Shown here in pieces: positions 1 to 7,069 of a stretch of DNA of 14,624 nt. The stretch comes from an uncultured Oxalobacteraceae bacterium (GTDB lineage: Bacteria; Pseudomonadota; Gammaproteobacteria; Burkholderiales; Burkholderiaceae), in NCBI GenBank assembly GCA_946479255.1, contig CAMLFK010000118.1, forward strand, positions 1 through 14,624, read 5' to 3'. Each line of letters begins with the position of its first letter. The stretch's first letter is position 1. Position numbers and translations under genes: made by a program. The notes below the pieces were generated by a model that was not told the DNA's origin, did not search any database, and saw only the letters and a list, made by a program, of their open reading frames with translations.

Positions 1-1210
1 TCGACTTGCCCGAGCCGCTGTGGCCGACCACCGCGGTGGTGGTGCCGGCCGGGATGGTGAAATCGACATCGAACAGGATCTGGCGCTTGGCTTCGTAGCT
101 GAATTCCACATGCGAGAACGCCACCCGCGCGCCCTTGGTGACGAGCGGCGTGGCATCCTTCGCATCGGCCACTTCGCGGTTCTGATCCAGCAGGGAGAAC
201 AGGCGCTCCATGTCGGCCAGGCTTTGCTTGATCTCGCGGTAGATCACGCCGAGGAAGTTAAGCGGAATGTACAGCTGGATCATGAAGGCATTGACCATGA
301 CCAGGTCGCCGATGGTCATGGTCCCGGCGATCACGCCGACAGTGGCGCGCCACAGGATCAGGGTGACGGTGATGGCAATGATGAGCGACTGGCCGGTGTT
401 GAGCACCGACAGCGAGGTCTGCGAACGTACGGCGGCCGATTCGTAGCTCTTCAAGCCCTCGTCGTAGCGGCGCGCTTCGTAGTCTTCGTTGCCGAAGTAC
501 TTCACCGTTTCGTAGTTGATCAGCGAGTCGATGGCGCGCGTGTTGGCCTTCGAGTCCAGGTCGTTCATGGTGCGGCGGAAGTGGGTGCGCCAGTTGGTCA
601 CGATGACGGTAAAGGCGATATAGCTCACCAGCGCGACGGCGATGATCACGCTGAACCAGATGTCGTAGTGGGTGACCAGGTAGCCCAGCACCAGCGTGAT
701 TTCGACCAGCGTCGGCAGGATGTTGAACAGGGTGTAGGAGATCAGCGAGCCGACGCCGCGCGTGCCGCGTTCGATATCGCGCGTCATGCCGCCGGTCTGG
801 CGGTTCAGGTGGAAGCGCAGCGACAGCGCGTGCAGATGGCGGAATACCTGCAGGGCGATGGTGCGCACCGCACGCTGGGTGACGCGGGCGAACAGGAACT
901 CGCGCAGTTCGGTGAACACCGTGGTCGACAGGCGCAGCACGCCGTAGGCCAGCAGGGCGCCGACCGGCAGTACCAGGATGGTGGCCGGGTTATGCGGGCC
1001 CAGCGTCAGGCTGTCGATCAGCTTCTTGAGCATGATCGGCACGCCGATGTTGGCCATCTTGGCGCCGACCAGGCAGACCATCGCCAGGATCACGCGCCAT
1101 TTGTAGACCCACAGGTAAGGCAGCAGCGTGCCGATGGTGCTCCAGTCGGTGCGGGCAGGCTTGCCCGGATTGCTCGGCGGTGGAGGGAGACTGGAGGTTT
1201 GACGTCGCAT
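1..1210 (-). CDS. Atm1-like ABC exporter, permease plus ATPase (N-terminal 403 residues, cut by window edge)
   Basis: This is a half-size ABC exporter with a transmembrane domain followed by an ATPase domain. Relatives (Atm1, ABCB7, NaAtm1) export glutathione-linked or heavy-metal/persulfide compounds across the inner membrane; the substrate here is inferred from the family only. The reading frame starts MRRQTSS and continues through a hydrophobic domain of about 340 residues. That domain carries the Atm1-type stretches GGMTRDIERGTRGVGSL and NYETVKYFGNE. The Walker A motif GHSGSGKS lies at residues 396-403, exactly where the window ends, so Walker B, the signature motif and the C-terminus are off the left edge. 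An in-frame ATG at 1261 would add 17 residues. I prefer 1210 because a -10-like TACAAT at 1247-1252 would put the transcript start downstream of 1261. No strong ribosome binding site precedes either start. The gene diverges from the thioesterase at 1273. Confidence 0.9.
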   Translation of the reverse strand, partial: MRRQTSSLPPPPSNPGKPARTDWSTIGTLLPYLWVYKWRVILAMVCLVGAKMANIGVPIMLKKLIDSLTLGPHNPATILVLPVGALLAYGVLRLSTTVFTELREFLFARVTQRAVRTIALQVFRHLHALSLRFHLNRQTGGMTRDIERGTRGVGSLISYTLFNILPTLVEITLVLGYLVTHYDIWFSVIIAVALVSYIAFTVIVTNWRTHFRRTMNDLDSKANTRAIDSLINYETVKYFGNEDYEARRYDEGLKSYESAAVRSQTSLSVLNTGQSLIIAITVTLILWRATVGVIAGTMTIGDLVMVNAFMIQLYIPLNFLGVIYREIKQSLADMERLFSLLDQNREVADAKDATPLVTKGARVAFSHVEFSYEAKRQILFDVDFTIPAGTTTAVVGHSGSGKS

Positions 1211-1246
1211 GGCAGAGCTCAGGGTTTTATGGTTCAATTCTGGACG

Positions 1247-1252
1247 ATTGTA
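1247..1252 (-). promoter_or_regulatory. Candidate -10 box of the ABC exporter gene
   Basis: Read on the minus strand this is TACAAT within GGCTACAATCG, a 5/6 match to the sigma-70 -10 consensus. It would start a transcript near 1240, about 30 bases before the preferred ATG at 1210. No convincing -35 box is visible at 16-18 bases upstream. The short 62-bp divergent gap must also serve the thioesterase gene, for which I see no clear promoter. Confidence 0.35.
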
Positions 1253-1272
1253 GCCTTTCATGAGAATTCAAG

Positions 1273-1725
1273 ATGACCACGCCCGAAAACGCCGTTCCCG
1301 CCCCGGTTGACACGCCAAGCCGGGGTCTACCACCGGGCAAAATGCCGCAATTGCGCGTCATGCCGGGGCCACCGGATGCGAATGTGTACGGCGACGTCTT
1401 CGGAGGCTGGATCATGGCCCAGGTCGATATCGCCGGTTCGCTGCCGGCCACGCGCCGCGCCAATGGCCGCGTCGCGACCATCGCGGTGAATTCGTTCGTG
1501 TTCAAGAACCCGGTGTTCGTGGGCGACCTGCTGTCCTTCTACGCCGATATCGTCAAGGTCGGCAATACCTCGATCACCGTCTATGTGGAGGTGTACGCCG
1601 AGCGCAACCGCCTGCAGGCGGATATTGTCAAAGTTACCGAGGCCACGCTGACCTACGTCGCCACCGGATCGGACCGCAAGCCGCGCCAGCTGCCGCCACT
1701 CGAATCGCTGATTTCACCGCATTGA
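1273..1725 (+). CDS. YciA-like acyl-CoA thioesterase (hotdog fold)
   Basis: This 150-residue protein belongs to the hotdog-fold acyl-CoA thioesterases of the YciA/BACH type, which hydrolyse acyl-CoA to free acid and CoA in the cytoplasm. The central motif NVYGDVFGGWIMAQVDIAG (residues 37-55) matches the YciA active-site helix, with Asp52 in the catalytic acid position. The following stretches GRVATIAVNSF, PVFVGDLLSFYA and TEATLTYVA match the family's beta strands. The length fits the family. The N-terminal 25 residues are proline-rich and probably disordered. The start is supported by GAGAA a few bases upstream, but Met24 or Met30 are possible. The phoD-type gene begins 10 bp after the stop, so the two are probably co-transcribed. 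Its acyl-chain preference cannot be read from the sequence. Confidence 0.88.
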   Translation: MTTPENAVPAPVDTPSRGLPPGKMPQLRVMPGPPDANVYGDVFGGWIMAQVDIAGSLPATRRANGRVATIAVNSFVFKNPVFVGDLLSFYADIVKVGNTSITVYVEVYAERNRLQADIVKVTEATLTYVATGSDRKPRQLPPLESLISPH

Positions 1726-1735
1726 GGATTTTCCC

Positions 1736-3298
1736 ATGAACCCGCAGCGCCGCCGGTTCCTGTGCGATGCAACCGGCCTGGCGCTGGTGGCCGCCGGTGG
1801 GGCCCAGGCCGCGCCGCCGGTCAAAGCCTATCCCTTTGCGCTGGGTGTCGCATCCGGCTCGCCCCTGCACGATTCGGTGATCCTCTGGACCCGCATCATC
1901 AGCGATCCGCTGGGTGCGGGCCCGACCGCGCCGGTCGCGTTTAAGGTGCGCTGGGAAGTGGCGCACGACCAGGCCTTCCGCCGCATCGCCGCCAAAGGCA
2001 GCACAGTCGCCGCGCCCGAGCTGGCCCATAGCGTGCACGCCAATGTGACGGGCCTGGAGCCCGGCCGCTGGTACTGGTATCGCTTCATGCTGGGCGACGC
2101 GGTCAGCCCGGCCGGGCGTACCCGCACCGCCCCCGCCCCGCACGAGATGCCGGACCTTTTAAAGGTGGCGGTGGCATCGTGCCAGCACTGGGAGTTCGGC
2201 AGCTATGCGGCGCACCGCCACATCGCCGCCGCCGCGCCGGACCTGGTTGCCTTCCTTGGCGACTACATCTACGAATGGGGACCTTACCGCCTGCAGCATC
2301 CGGCCAGCGCCACGCGCAGCCATGAATCGTTCAGCCTGGACGAGTACCGCGCGCGCTATGCGCAGTACAAGAGCGACCCTGACCTGCAGGCCGCGCACCT
2401 GGCAGCGCCGTGGATCGTCACCTGGGACGACCATGAAGTGGCCAACGACTATTCACCGGAACGCGACGAACGGCTCGACCCGCGCTTCGGCGAGCGGCGC
2501 GCGGCGGCCTACCAGGCCTTTTACGAGCACATGCCGCTGCGGATCGCGCCGCCGGGCGGCACGCGCTTCGGCAGCTTGCGCATGTACCAGCGCTACGACT
2601 GGGGCAGGCTGGCGCGCTTCCATGTGCTGGACGACCGCCAGTACCGCGACCTGCACGCCTGCGTGCCGACCGGACGCGGCGGATCGGCCTCGGTCACGCG
2701 TGCCTGCGCGCGACTAGGCGCGCCGAGCCGCTCGATGCTGGGCGGGCAGCAGGAGGCGTGGCTGAGGGAGGGATTAGCTTCGTCGGGCGCGCGCTGGAAC
2801 GTGATCGCGCAGCAGACGCCGATGGCGCAGTCGAGCCAGGTGCGGGTGGCGAGCGCGCGCGACGGGCGCTTCTGGAACGATGGCTGGGATGGCTATCCGG
2901 CCGCGCGCGAGCGGCTGTTCGATGCCCTGCGCGCAAGCCGGGCGGCCAATCCGATCGTCTTGGCCGGCGACGTGCACACTTTTTATGCAAGCGAACTTCA
3001 GCGCGACTTCAACCGCCCTGCTTCATCGCGCAATCCGGTCATCGCCACCGAGTTCTGCGGCACCTCGATTACCTCGTCTTCGCGTCCGCAGGCACGCACC
3101 GAACAGTTCGTGGCGATGAACCCGCACACCAGCTACGGGCGCAGCGACAAGCGCGGTTTCATGCTGCTTGAGCTGACGCCGGCGGCGACACGGACCACTT
3201 TCGTTGGCCTGGAGGATGTGCGCGATGCACGTTCAAAGGCGGACGTCCTGGCCCGCTTCGTGGTGGAAGATGGAATAGCGGGTGCGAAGCGGACCTAG
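1736..3298 (+). CDS. phoD: PhoD-type alkaline phosphatase/phosphodiesterase, Tat-exported
   Basis: This 520-residue protein is a PhoD family metallophosphoesterase, which releases phosphate from mono- and diesters outside the cytoplasm. The N-terminus MNPQRRRFLC fits the twin-arginine pattern RRxFL and is followed by a short hydrophobic segment ending AGGAQA near residue 25, so Tat export to the periplasm is likely. The family core is present in order: VASCQ with Cys149 (the Fe ligand in Bacillus PhoD), LGDYIYE with Asp176, WDDHE at 230-234, LDDRQYRD near 298-305, WNVIAQQTPM near 354-363, and GDVH at 411-414. Length is normal for the family. GAGGA lies upstream of the ATG. The TAG stop is formed by the outer edge of the palindromic repeat that follows. 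No Pho box was recognised. It is probably co-transcribed with the thioesterase gene. Confidence 0.92.
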   Translation: MNPQRRRFLCDATGLALVAAGGAQAAPPVKAYPFALGVASGSPLHDSVILWTRIISDPLGAGPTAPVAFKVRWEVAHDQAFRRIAAKGSTVAAPELAHSVHANVTGLEPGRWYWYRFMLGDAVSPAGRTRTAPAPHEMPDLLKVAVASCQHWEFGSYAAHRHIAAAAPDLVAFLGDYIYEWGPYRLQHPASATRSHESFSLDEYRARYAQYKSDPDLQAAHLAAPWIVTWDDHEVANDYSPERDERLDPRFGERRAAAYQAFYEHMPLRIAPPGGTRFGSLRMYQRYDWGRLARFHVLDDRQYRDLHACVPTGRGGSASVTRACARLGAPSRSMLGGQQEAWLREGLASSGARWNVIAQQTPMAQSSQVRVASARDGRFWNDGWDGYPAARERLFDALRASRAANPIVLAGDVHTFYASELQRDFNRPASSRNPVIATEFCGTSITSSSRPQARTEQFVAMNPHTSYGRSDKRGFMLLELTPAATRTTFVGLEDVRDARSKADVLARFVVEDGIAGAKRT

Positions 3299-3480
3299 TG
3301 TCCTGAGTTAAAAGTTCGTTGCGCACGCGCATGCGCGCGCTATTCCGAGAATCCCCGCGATGCTGCGTCAAAAATGCTCGCAAGGCACCAGCCTTGCTCC
3401 GCTTTTGTTCCTTGCCTCCCGGCGATTTCGGAACATTTATAAGCAACGAACTTCCAACTCAGGACACTAGCGGTTCGCTT
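3287..3480. terminator. Candidate original bidirectional terminator hairpin, split by the repeat
   Basis: The bases just outside the repeat, AAGCGGACC at 3287-3295 and GGTTCGCTT at 3472-3480, are inverted complements over nine positions with one G-T wobble. If the 172 bases 3299-3470 (the repeat plus one CTAG copy) are removed, these arms would form a stem with the four-base loop TAGC. That would lie between the phoD stop and the fadD stop. It has the place and form of a shared terminator for convergent genes, though with no long T run. This is an inference from the flanks, not a proven terminator. Confidence 0.35.
3295..3470. repeat. Palindromic MITE-like repeat A with CTAG at both ends
   Basis: The outer 28 bases (3295-3322 and 3443-3470) are inverted complements at 26 of 28 positions, both beginning CTAGTGTCCTGAGTT when read inward. 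The interior also folds back on itself less perfectly: TTCCGA near 3343-3348 faces TCGGAA near 3428-3433. The centre has the hairpin GCAAGGC-ACCA-GCCTTGC at 3380-3397. No open reading frame of a transposase is present, so it is non-autonomous if mobile. CTAG at each end may be a 4-bp target duplication, which would leave a 168-bp element with 24-bp terminal repeats. It fills almost the whole gap between two convergent genes and would form a long RNA hairpin from either side. It could thus act as a terminator or a 3' end stabiliser. Confidence 0.8.
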
Positions 3481-5155
3481 ACGCCGGCTTCTGTTCCCGC
3501 AATTCACGCCGCAGGATCTTGCCCACATTCGTTTTCGGCAGCGAATCGCGGAACTCGATATGGCGAGGGCGTTTGTAACCGGTCAGCTGCTGCTTGCAGA
3601 ACTCCTGCAGCTGCTCGACGGTCAGCTGTGGGTCCTTGCGCACCACGAACAGCTTGACCGCTTCGCCCGAGTTCTGGTCCGGCACGCCAACGCAGGCGCA
3701 TTCCAGCACGCCGGCGTGCGCGGCCATCACTTCCTCAACCTCGGTCGGGTAGACGTTAAAGCCTGACACCAGGATCATGTCCTTCTTGCGGTCGACGATC
3801 TTGGTAAAGCCACGTTCGTCCATGATGCCCACGTCGCCGGTCTTGAAGTAGCCGTCCGGCGTCATGACCTTGGCTGTCTCGTCGTCGCGCTTCCAGTAGC
3901 CGGCCATGACCTGTGGGCCATGGATGGCGATTTCACCCGGCTGGCCGAGCGGCACGTCATTGCCGTCGTCGTCCAGGATGCGGATCGAGGTCGATGGCAG
4001 CGGCAGGCCGATCATGCCGGTGAATTCGGTGATGTCGCAGCGGTTGGCGGTGGCGACAGGCGAGGTCTCGGACAAACCATAGCCTTCGATGATCGGCGTG
4101 CCGGTCAGCTTGAGCCACTTGTCGGCAACCGACTTCTGTACGGACATGCCGCCGCCGTTACAGACGGTATAGCTGGAGAAATCGAGCCTGGCGAAGTCGG
4201 GATTATTGAGCAGGCCGTTGTACAGCGTGTTCACGGCCGGGAAGACGTGGATGCGGTGCTTGGCCAGTTCCTTGACGAAGCCGGGCATATCGCGCGGGTT
4301 CGGGATCAGGAGGTTCATGCCGCCCAGACGGGTGCCCATCAGCGAGCACACCGTCAGCGAATAGATATGGTAGAGCGGCAGCGCACACACGAATCCGAGC
4401 TGTTCATTCTTGAGCTTTTCCAGCGTGGGCTTGAGCCAGGCTTCGTTTTGCAGCACGTTGGCGATCACGTTCCGGTGCAGCAGCACGGCGCCTTTGGACA
4501 CGCCGGTGGTGCCGCCGGTGTATTGCAGGAAGGCGATGTCGTCATGTCCGGCCGTCACCGGAGTGAGCGTCATGCCGCGCGCTTCGCCCATCATCTTGTT
4601 GAAGCCGATCGAACCGGGCAGCGAGAACGGCGGCACCAGCTTTTTGACGGTGCGAACGACGAAGTTGACGATCGTGCCTTTGAGCGTGCCGAGCATGTCG
4701 CCCATGGTGGCCACGACCACGTGCTTGACCTGGGTTTTGTCCAGCACCTGTTGCAGCGTGCCGGCGAAGTTTTCCAGCACGATGATGGCTTCCGCGCCCG
4801 AGTCGTTCAGCTGATGCTGCAGTTCGCGCGCGGTGTACAGCGGATTGACGTTGACGATGACATAGCCGGCGCGCAGCACGGCGGCCATGGCGACCGGGTA
4901 CTGCAGCACATTGGGCATCATCAGGGCCACGCGCGCACCAGGCTTCATGCCGCGCGACTGCAGCCAGGCGGCCATCTGCGCGGACATGCGGTCCAGCTCA
5001 CCGTAGGTAATCGCCTTGTCCATGCAGACGTAGGCGCGGCGGTCGGCGTACTTGCGGAAGGCTTCTTCGAGCAGGTGGGTCAGCGAGCGATACTGCGTCG
5101 GATCGATCTCTTCGGGCACGCCCGGTTGGTACGACTTGAGCCAAAACTTGTCCAT
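3479..5155 (-). CDS. fadD: Long-chain-fatty-acid--CoA ligase, second gene of a tandem pair
   Basis: This 558-residue acyl-CoA synthetase activates free fatty acids to acyl-CoA with ATP, via an acyl-AMP intermediate, at the start of beta-oxidation. The adenylate-forming motifs are all present: the phosphate-binding loop YTGGTTGVSKG at 212-222, IIEGYGLSETSP at 355-366, the GDVG aspartate at 441, the hinge IVDRKKDMI near 453-461, and PKTNVGKI with the catalytic lysine at 546. Length and N-terminus (MDKFWLKSY) match proteobacterial FadD. The ATG at 5155 is preceded by CGAGGAA about ten bases upstream. The other ligase gene ends 35 bp upstream, so this gene is read as the second of an operon. The stop lies 8 bp from repeat A. 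The fatty-acid chain preference cannot be told. Confidence 0.94.
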   Translation of the reverse strand: MDKFWLKSYQPGVPEEIDPTQYRSLTHLLEEAFRKYADRRAYVCMDKAITYGELDRMSAQMAAWLQSRGMKPGARVALMMPNVLQYPVAMAAVLRAGYVIVNVNPLYTARELQHQLNDSGAEAIIVLENFAGTLQQVLDKTQVKHVVVATMGDMLGTLKGTIVNFVVRTVKKLVPPFSLPGSIGFNKMMGEARGMTLTPVTAGHDDIAFLQYTGGTTGVSKGAVLLHRNVIANVLQNEAWLKPTLEKLKNEQLGFVCALPLYHIYSLTVCSLMGTRLGGMNLLIPNPRDMPGFVKELAKHRIHVFPAVNTLYNGLLNNPDFARLDFSSYTVCNGGGMSVQKSVADKWLKLTGTPIIEGYGLSETSPVATANRCDITEFTGMIGLPLPSTSIRILDDDGNDVPLGQPGEIAIHGPQVMAGYWKRDDETAKVMTPDGYFKTGDVGIMDERGFTKIVDRKKDMILVSGFNVYPTEVEEVMAAHAGVLECACVGVPDQNSGEAVKLFVVRKDPQLTVEQLQEFCKQQLTGYKRPRHIEFRDSLPKTNVGKILRRELREQKPA

Positions 5156-5190
5156 CTATTCCTCGTAAGTTGATGATGCCCGTGCCATGG

Positions 5191-6873
5191 TCAGGCCGTC
5201 GCATTTTCGTCGCGCAGGACGCGGTGCAGGATTTTGCCGACATTGGTCTTCGGCAGTTCGGTGCGGAACTCGATGTACTTCGGCCGCTTGTAGCCGGTGA
5301 AGTTCTCGCGGCAGTAATCCATCAGCTGCTCGCTGGTGAGGGTGGGCTCCTTGCGCACCACGAATACCTTGACCGCTTCGCCCGAGTGCTCGTCCGGCAC
5401 GCCGATACAGGCGCATTCGAGCACGCCGGGGTGGGCGGCGATCACGCCTTCGAGTTCGTTCGGATACACGTTAAAGCCAGAGACGATGATCATGTTCTTT
5501 TTGCGGTCGACGATCTTGACGTAGCCGTCGGCGTCCATGACACCGACGTCGCCCGACTTGAAGAAGCCGTCCGCCGTCATGACCTTGGCGGTTTCGTCCG
5601 GGCGGTTCCAGTAGCCGGCCATGACTTGCGGGCCGCGGATGGCGATCTCGCCGGTCTCGCCGATGGCGACCGGCTTGCCGTCGTCGTCGAGGATGGCGAT
5701 ATCGGTCGATGGCACCGGCAGCCCGATAGTGCCGGTGAAGTCGACCAGGTCGGCGCGGTTGCAGGTGGCGACAGGCGAAGTCTCGGACAGGCCATAGCCT
5801 TCGATGATGGCCACGCCGGTGGCCTGTTTCCACTTGTCGTTGACGGCCTGCTGCACCGCCATGCCGCCGCCGTTGCAGATCTTCAGGGCGGAGAAGTCCA
5901 GGCGCGCGAAGTCGGGGTGGTTGACCAGCGCGTTGTACAGCGTGTTCACGGCCGGGAGCATATTGGCCTGGTACTTGCCGAGTTCCTTGATGAAGCCGCC
6001 GATGTCGCGCGGGTTCGGGATCAGGATGTTCAGCGCGCCCACGCGGATGCCCCACATGGCGCAGGCGGTCAGCGCGAAGATGTGGTACAGCGGTAGTGCG
6101 CAGACGATGTTGAGCTGCTCGACCACGGGCGCCTTGACCAGCGCCGGCTGTGTCCACGCTTCGACTTGCAGCACGTTGGCGATGATGTTCCGGTGCGTCA
6201 GCGTGGCGCCCTTGGAGACACCGGTGGTGCCGCCGGTGTACTGCAGGAAGGCGACATCGCTTGGACCGGCCTGGGTCGGCGTGAACTTCATGCGGGCGCC
6301 TTGCGACAGCACGTCTTTAAAGCGCACCAGGTTGGGCAAGGTGAATGCCGGCACCATCTTCTTGACGTGGCGGACCACGAGATTGACGATCATCCCCTTG
6401 GCGCCGCCCAGCATTTCACCCATGCTGGCCACGACGATGTGGCGCACCGGCGTGCGCGGCAGGACCTGTTCGAGCGTGTGGGCGAAGTTCTCCAGCACGA
6501 TGATGGCTTCGCTGCCGGAGTCCTTGAGCTGGTGCTCAAGTTCGCGCGCGGTATAGAGGGGATTGACGTTGACCACGGTGTAGCCGGCGCGCAGGATGCC
6601 GGCGATGGCGATCGGATACTGCAGCACATTCGGCATCATGATGGCCACGCGCGCACCGGGCTTGAGGCCGCGGCTTTGCAGCCATGCGGCCACCCGTTTG
6701 GAATACTGGTCGATCTCGCCGTAAGTCAGGCTCTTGTCCATGCAGACGAAGGCATTACGCGATGCGAACTTCTCGAACGATTCGTCGAGCAGCTGGACCA
6801 GCGAGCGGTACTGGTCGGGATTGATCTCGGCGGGCACATTGCCGGGGTATGACTTGAGCCAAATCTTGTCCAT
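5191..6873 (-). CDS. fadD: Long-chain-fatty-acid--CoA ligase, first gene of a tandem pair
   Basis: This 560-residue acyl-CoA synthetase is a paralogue of its downstream neighbour, with very similar sequence over the full length (MDKIWLKSY against MDKFWLKSY, identical NVNPLYTARELxHQL and SGFNVYP stretches). Key motifs are YTGGTTGVSKG at 212-222, EGYGLSETSP at 358-367, the GDVG aspartate at 442 and PKTNVGKI with catalytic Lys547. The frame is open upstream to 7005, adding 44 residues with no family likeness. I chose the ATG at 6873 because it is preceded by AGAGGCAG at good spacing and gives the usual FadD N-terminus. Small differences in the substrate region (for example 240-300) suggest different chain-length ranges, which is speculation. 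Transcription probably starts from the candidate promoter at 6977-7005. Confidence 0.94.
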   Translation of the reverse strand: MDKIWLKSYPGNVPAEINPDQYRSLVQLLDESFEKFASRNAFVCMDKSLTYGEIDQYSKRVAAWLQSRGLKPGARVAIMMPNVLQYPIAIAGILRAGYTVVNVNPLYTARELEHQLKDSGSEAIIVLENFAHTLEQVLPRTPVRHIVVASMGEMLGGAKGMIVNLVVRHVKKMVPAFTLPNLVRFKDVLSQGARMKFTPTQAGPSDVAFLQYTGGTTGVSKGATLTHRNIIANVLQVEAWTQPALVKAPVVEQLNIVCALPLYHIFALTACAMWGIRVGALNILIPNPRDIGGFIKELGKYQANMLPAVNTLYNALVNHPDFARLDFSALKICNGGGMAVQQAVNDKWKQATGVAIIEGYGLSETSPVATCNRADLVDFTGTIGLPVPSTDIAILDDDGKPVAIGETGEIAIRGPQVMAGYWNRPDETAKVMTADGFFKSGDVGVMDADGYVKIVDRKKNMIIVSGFNVYPNELEGVIAAHPGVLECACIGVPDEHSGEAVKVFVVRKEPTLTSEQLMDYCRENFTGYKRPKYIEFRTELPKTNVGKILHRVLRDENATA

Positions 6874-6976
6874 GGTCTGCCTCTGTCTTTTATGGTTATC
6901 GTTATATGCCGGCTCGTCGCCGCGCACCGGATGTGCGGGCGCGACGGGGCCGGCCTTTCGCTTGCCGCCGTTAGTG

Positions 6977-7005
6977 ATGCTATCGGGGGGCGCTGTAGGA
7001 TGCAA
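6977..7005 (-). promoter_or_regulatory. Candidate promoter of the fadD pair, with adjacent small inverted repeat
   Basis: On the minus strand a TTGCAT (7000-7005) and a TAGCAT (6977-6982) are separated by 17 bases, matching sigma-70 boxes at 3/6 and 4/6. The position, about 100 bases before the ATG at 6873, is sensible. Directly upstream, 7005-7019 holds the inverted repeat AGCGC-CAAAA-GCGCT, which touches the -35 box and could be an operator or a weak hairpin after the upstream gene. No known fatty-acid regulator site was recognised. Confidence 0.35.
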
Positions 7006-7069
7006 GCGCTTTTGGCGCTATTGGAGCATGCCCTCTATGCGCGAAAAGATGATGCGATGCAGCAATAAT

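Noticed and set aside
20..1276. A 418-codon open frame on the plus strand opposite the ABC exporter
   Set aside because: It is a shadow of the real minus-strand gene, rich in histidine, aspartate, glutamine and valine, as expected from the reverse of high-GC codons. It resembles no family, and the ABC motifs are clear on the other strand.
3319..3657. A 112-codon open frame on the plus strand across repeat A into fadD
   Set aside because: It is made of repeat sequence and the antisense of fadD, with no ribosome binding site or recognisable domain.
3920..6096. Long plus-strand open frames (3920-5173 and 5170-6096) opposite the two fadD genes
   Set aside because: They mirror each other because the two fadD genes are similar, have shadow-type composition, and lack any domain. 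The ligase frames are unmistakable.
6923..6937. Short inverted repeat CGCAC-CGGAT-GTGCG in the fadD leader
   Set aside because: A five-base GC stem is expected by chance in this GC-rich leader, and nothing else supports a regulatory role.
6874..7005. 44-residue N-terminal extension of the first fadD ligase
   Set aside because: It has no family likeness and would run through the candidate promoter. The ATG at 6873 has AGAGGCAG upstream and gives the normal FadD N-terminus.
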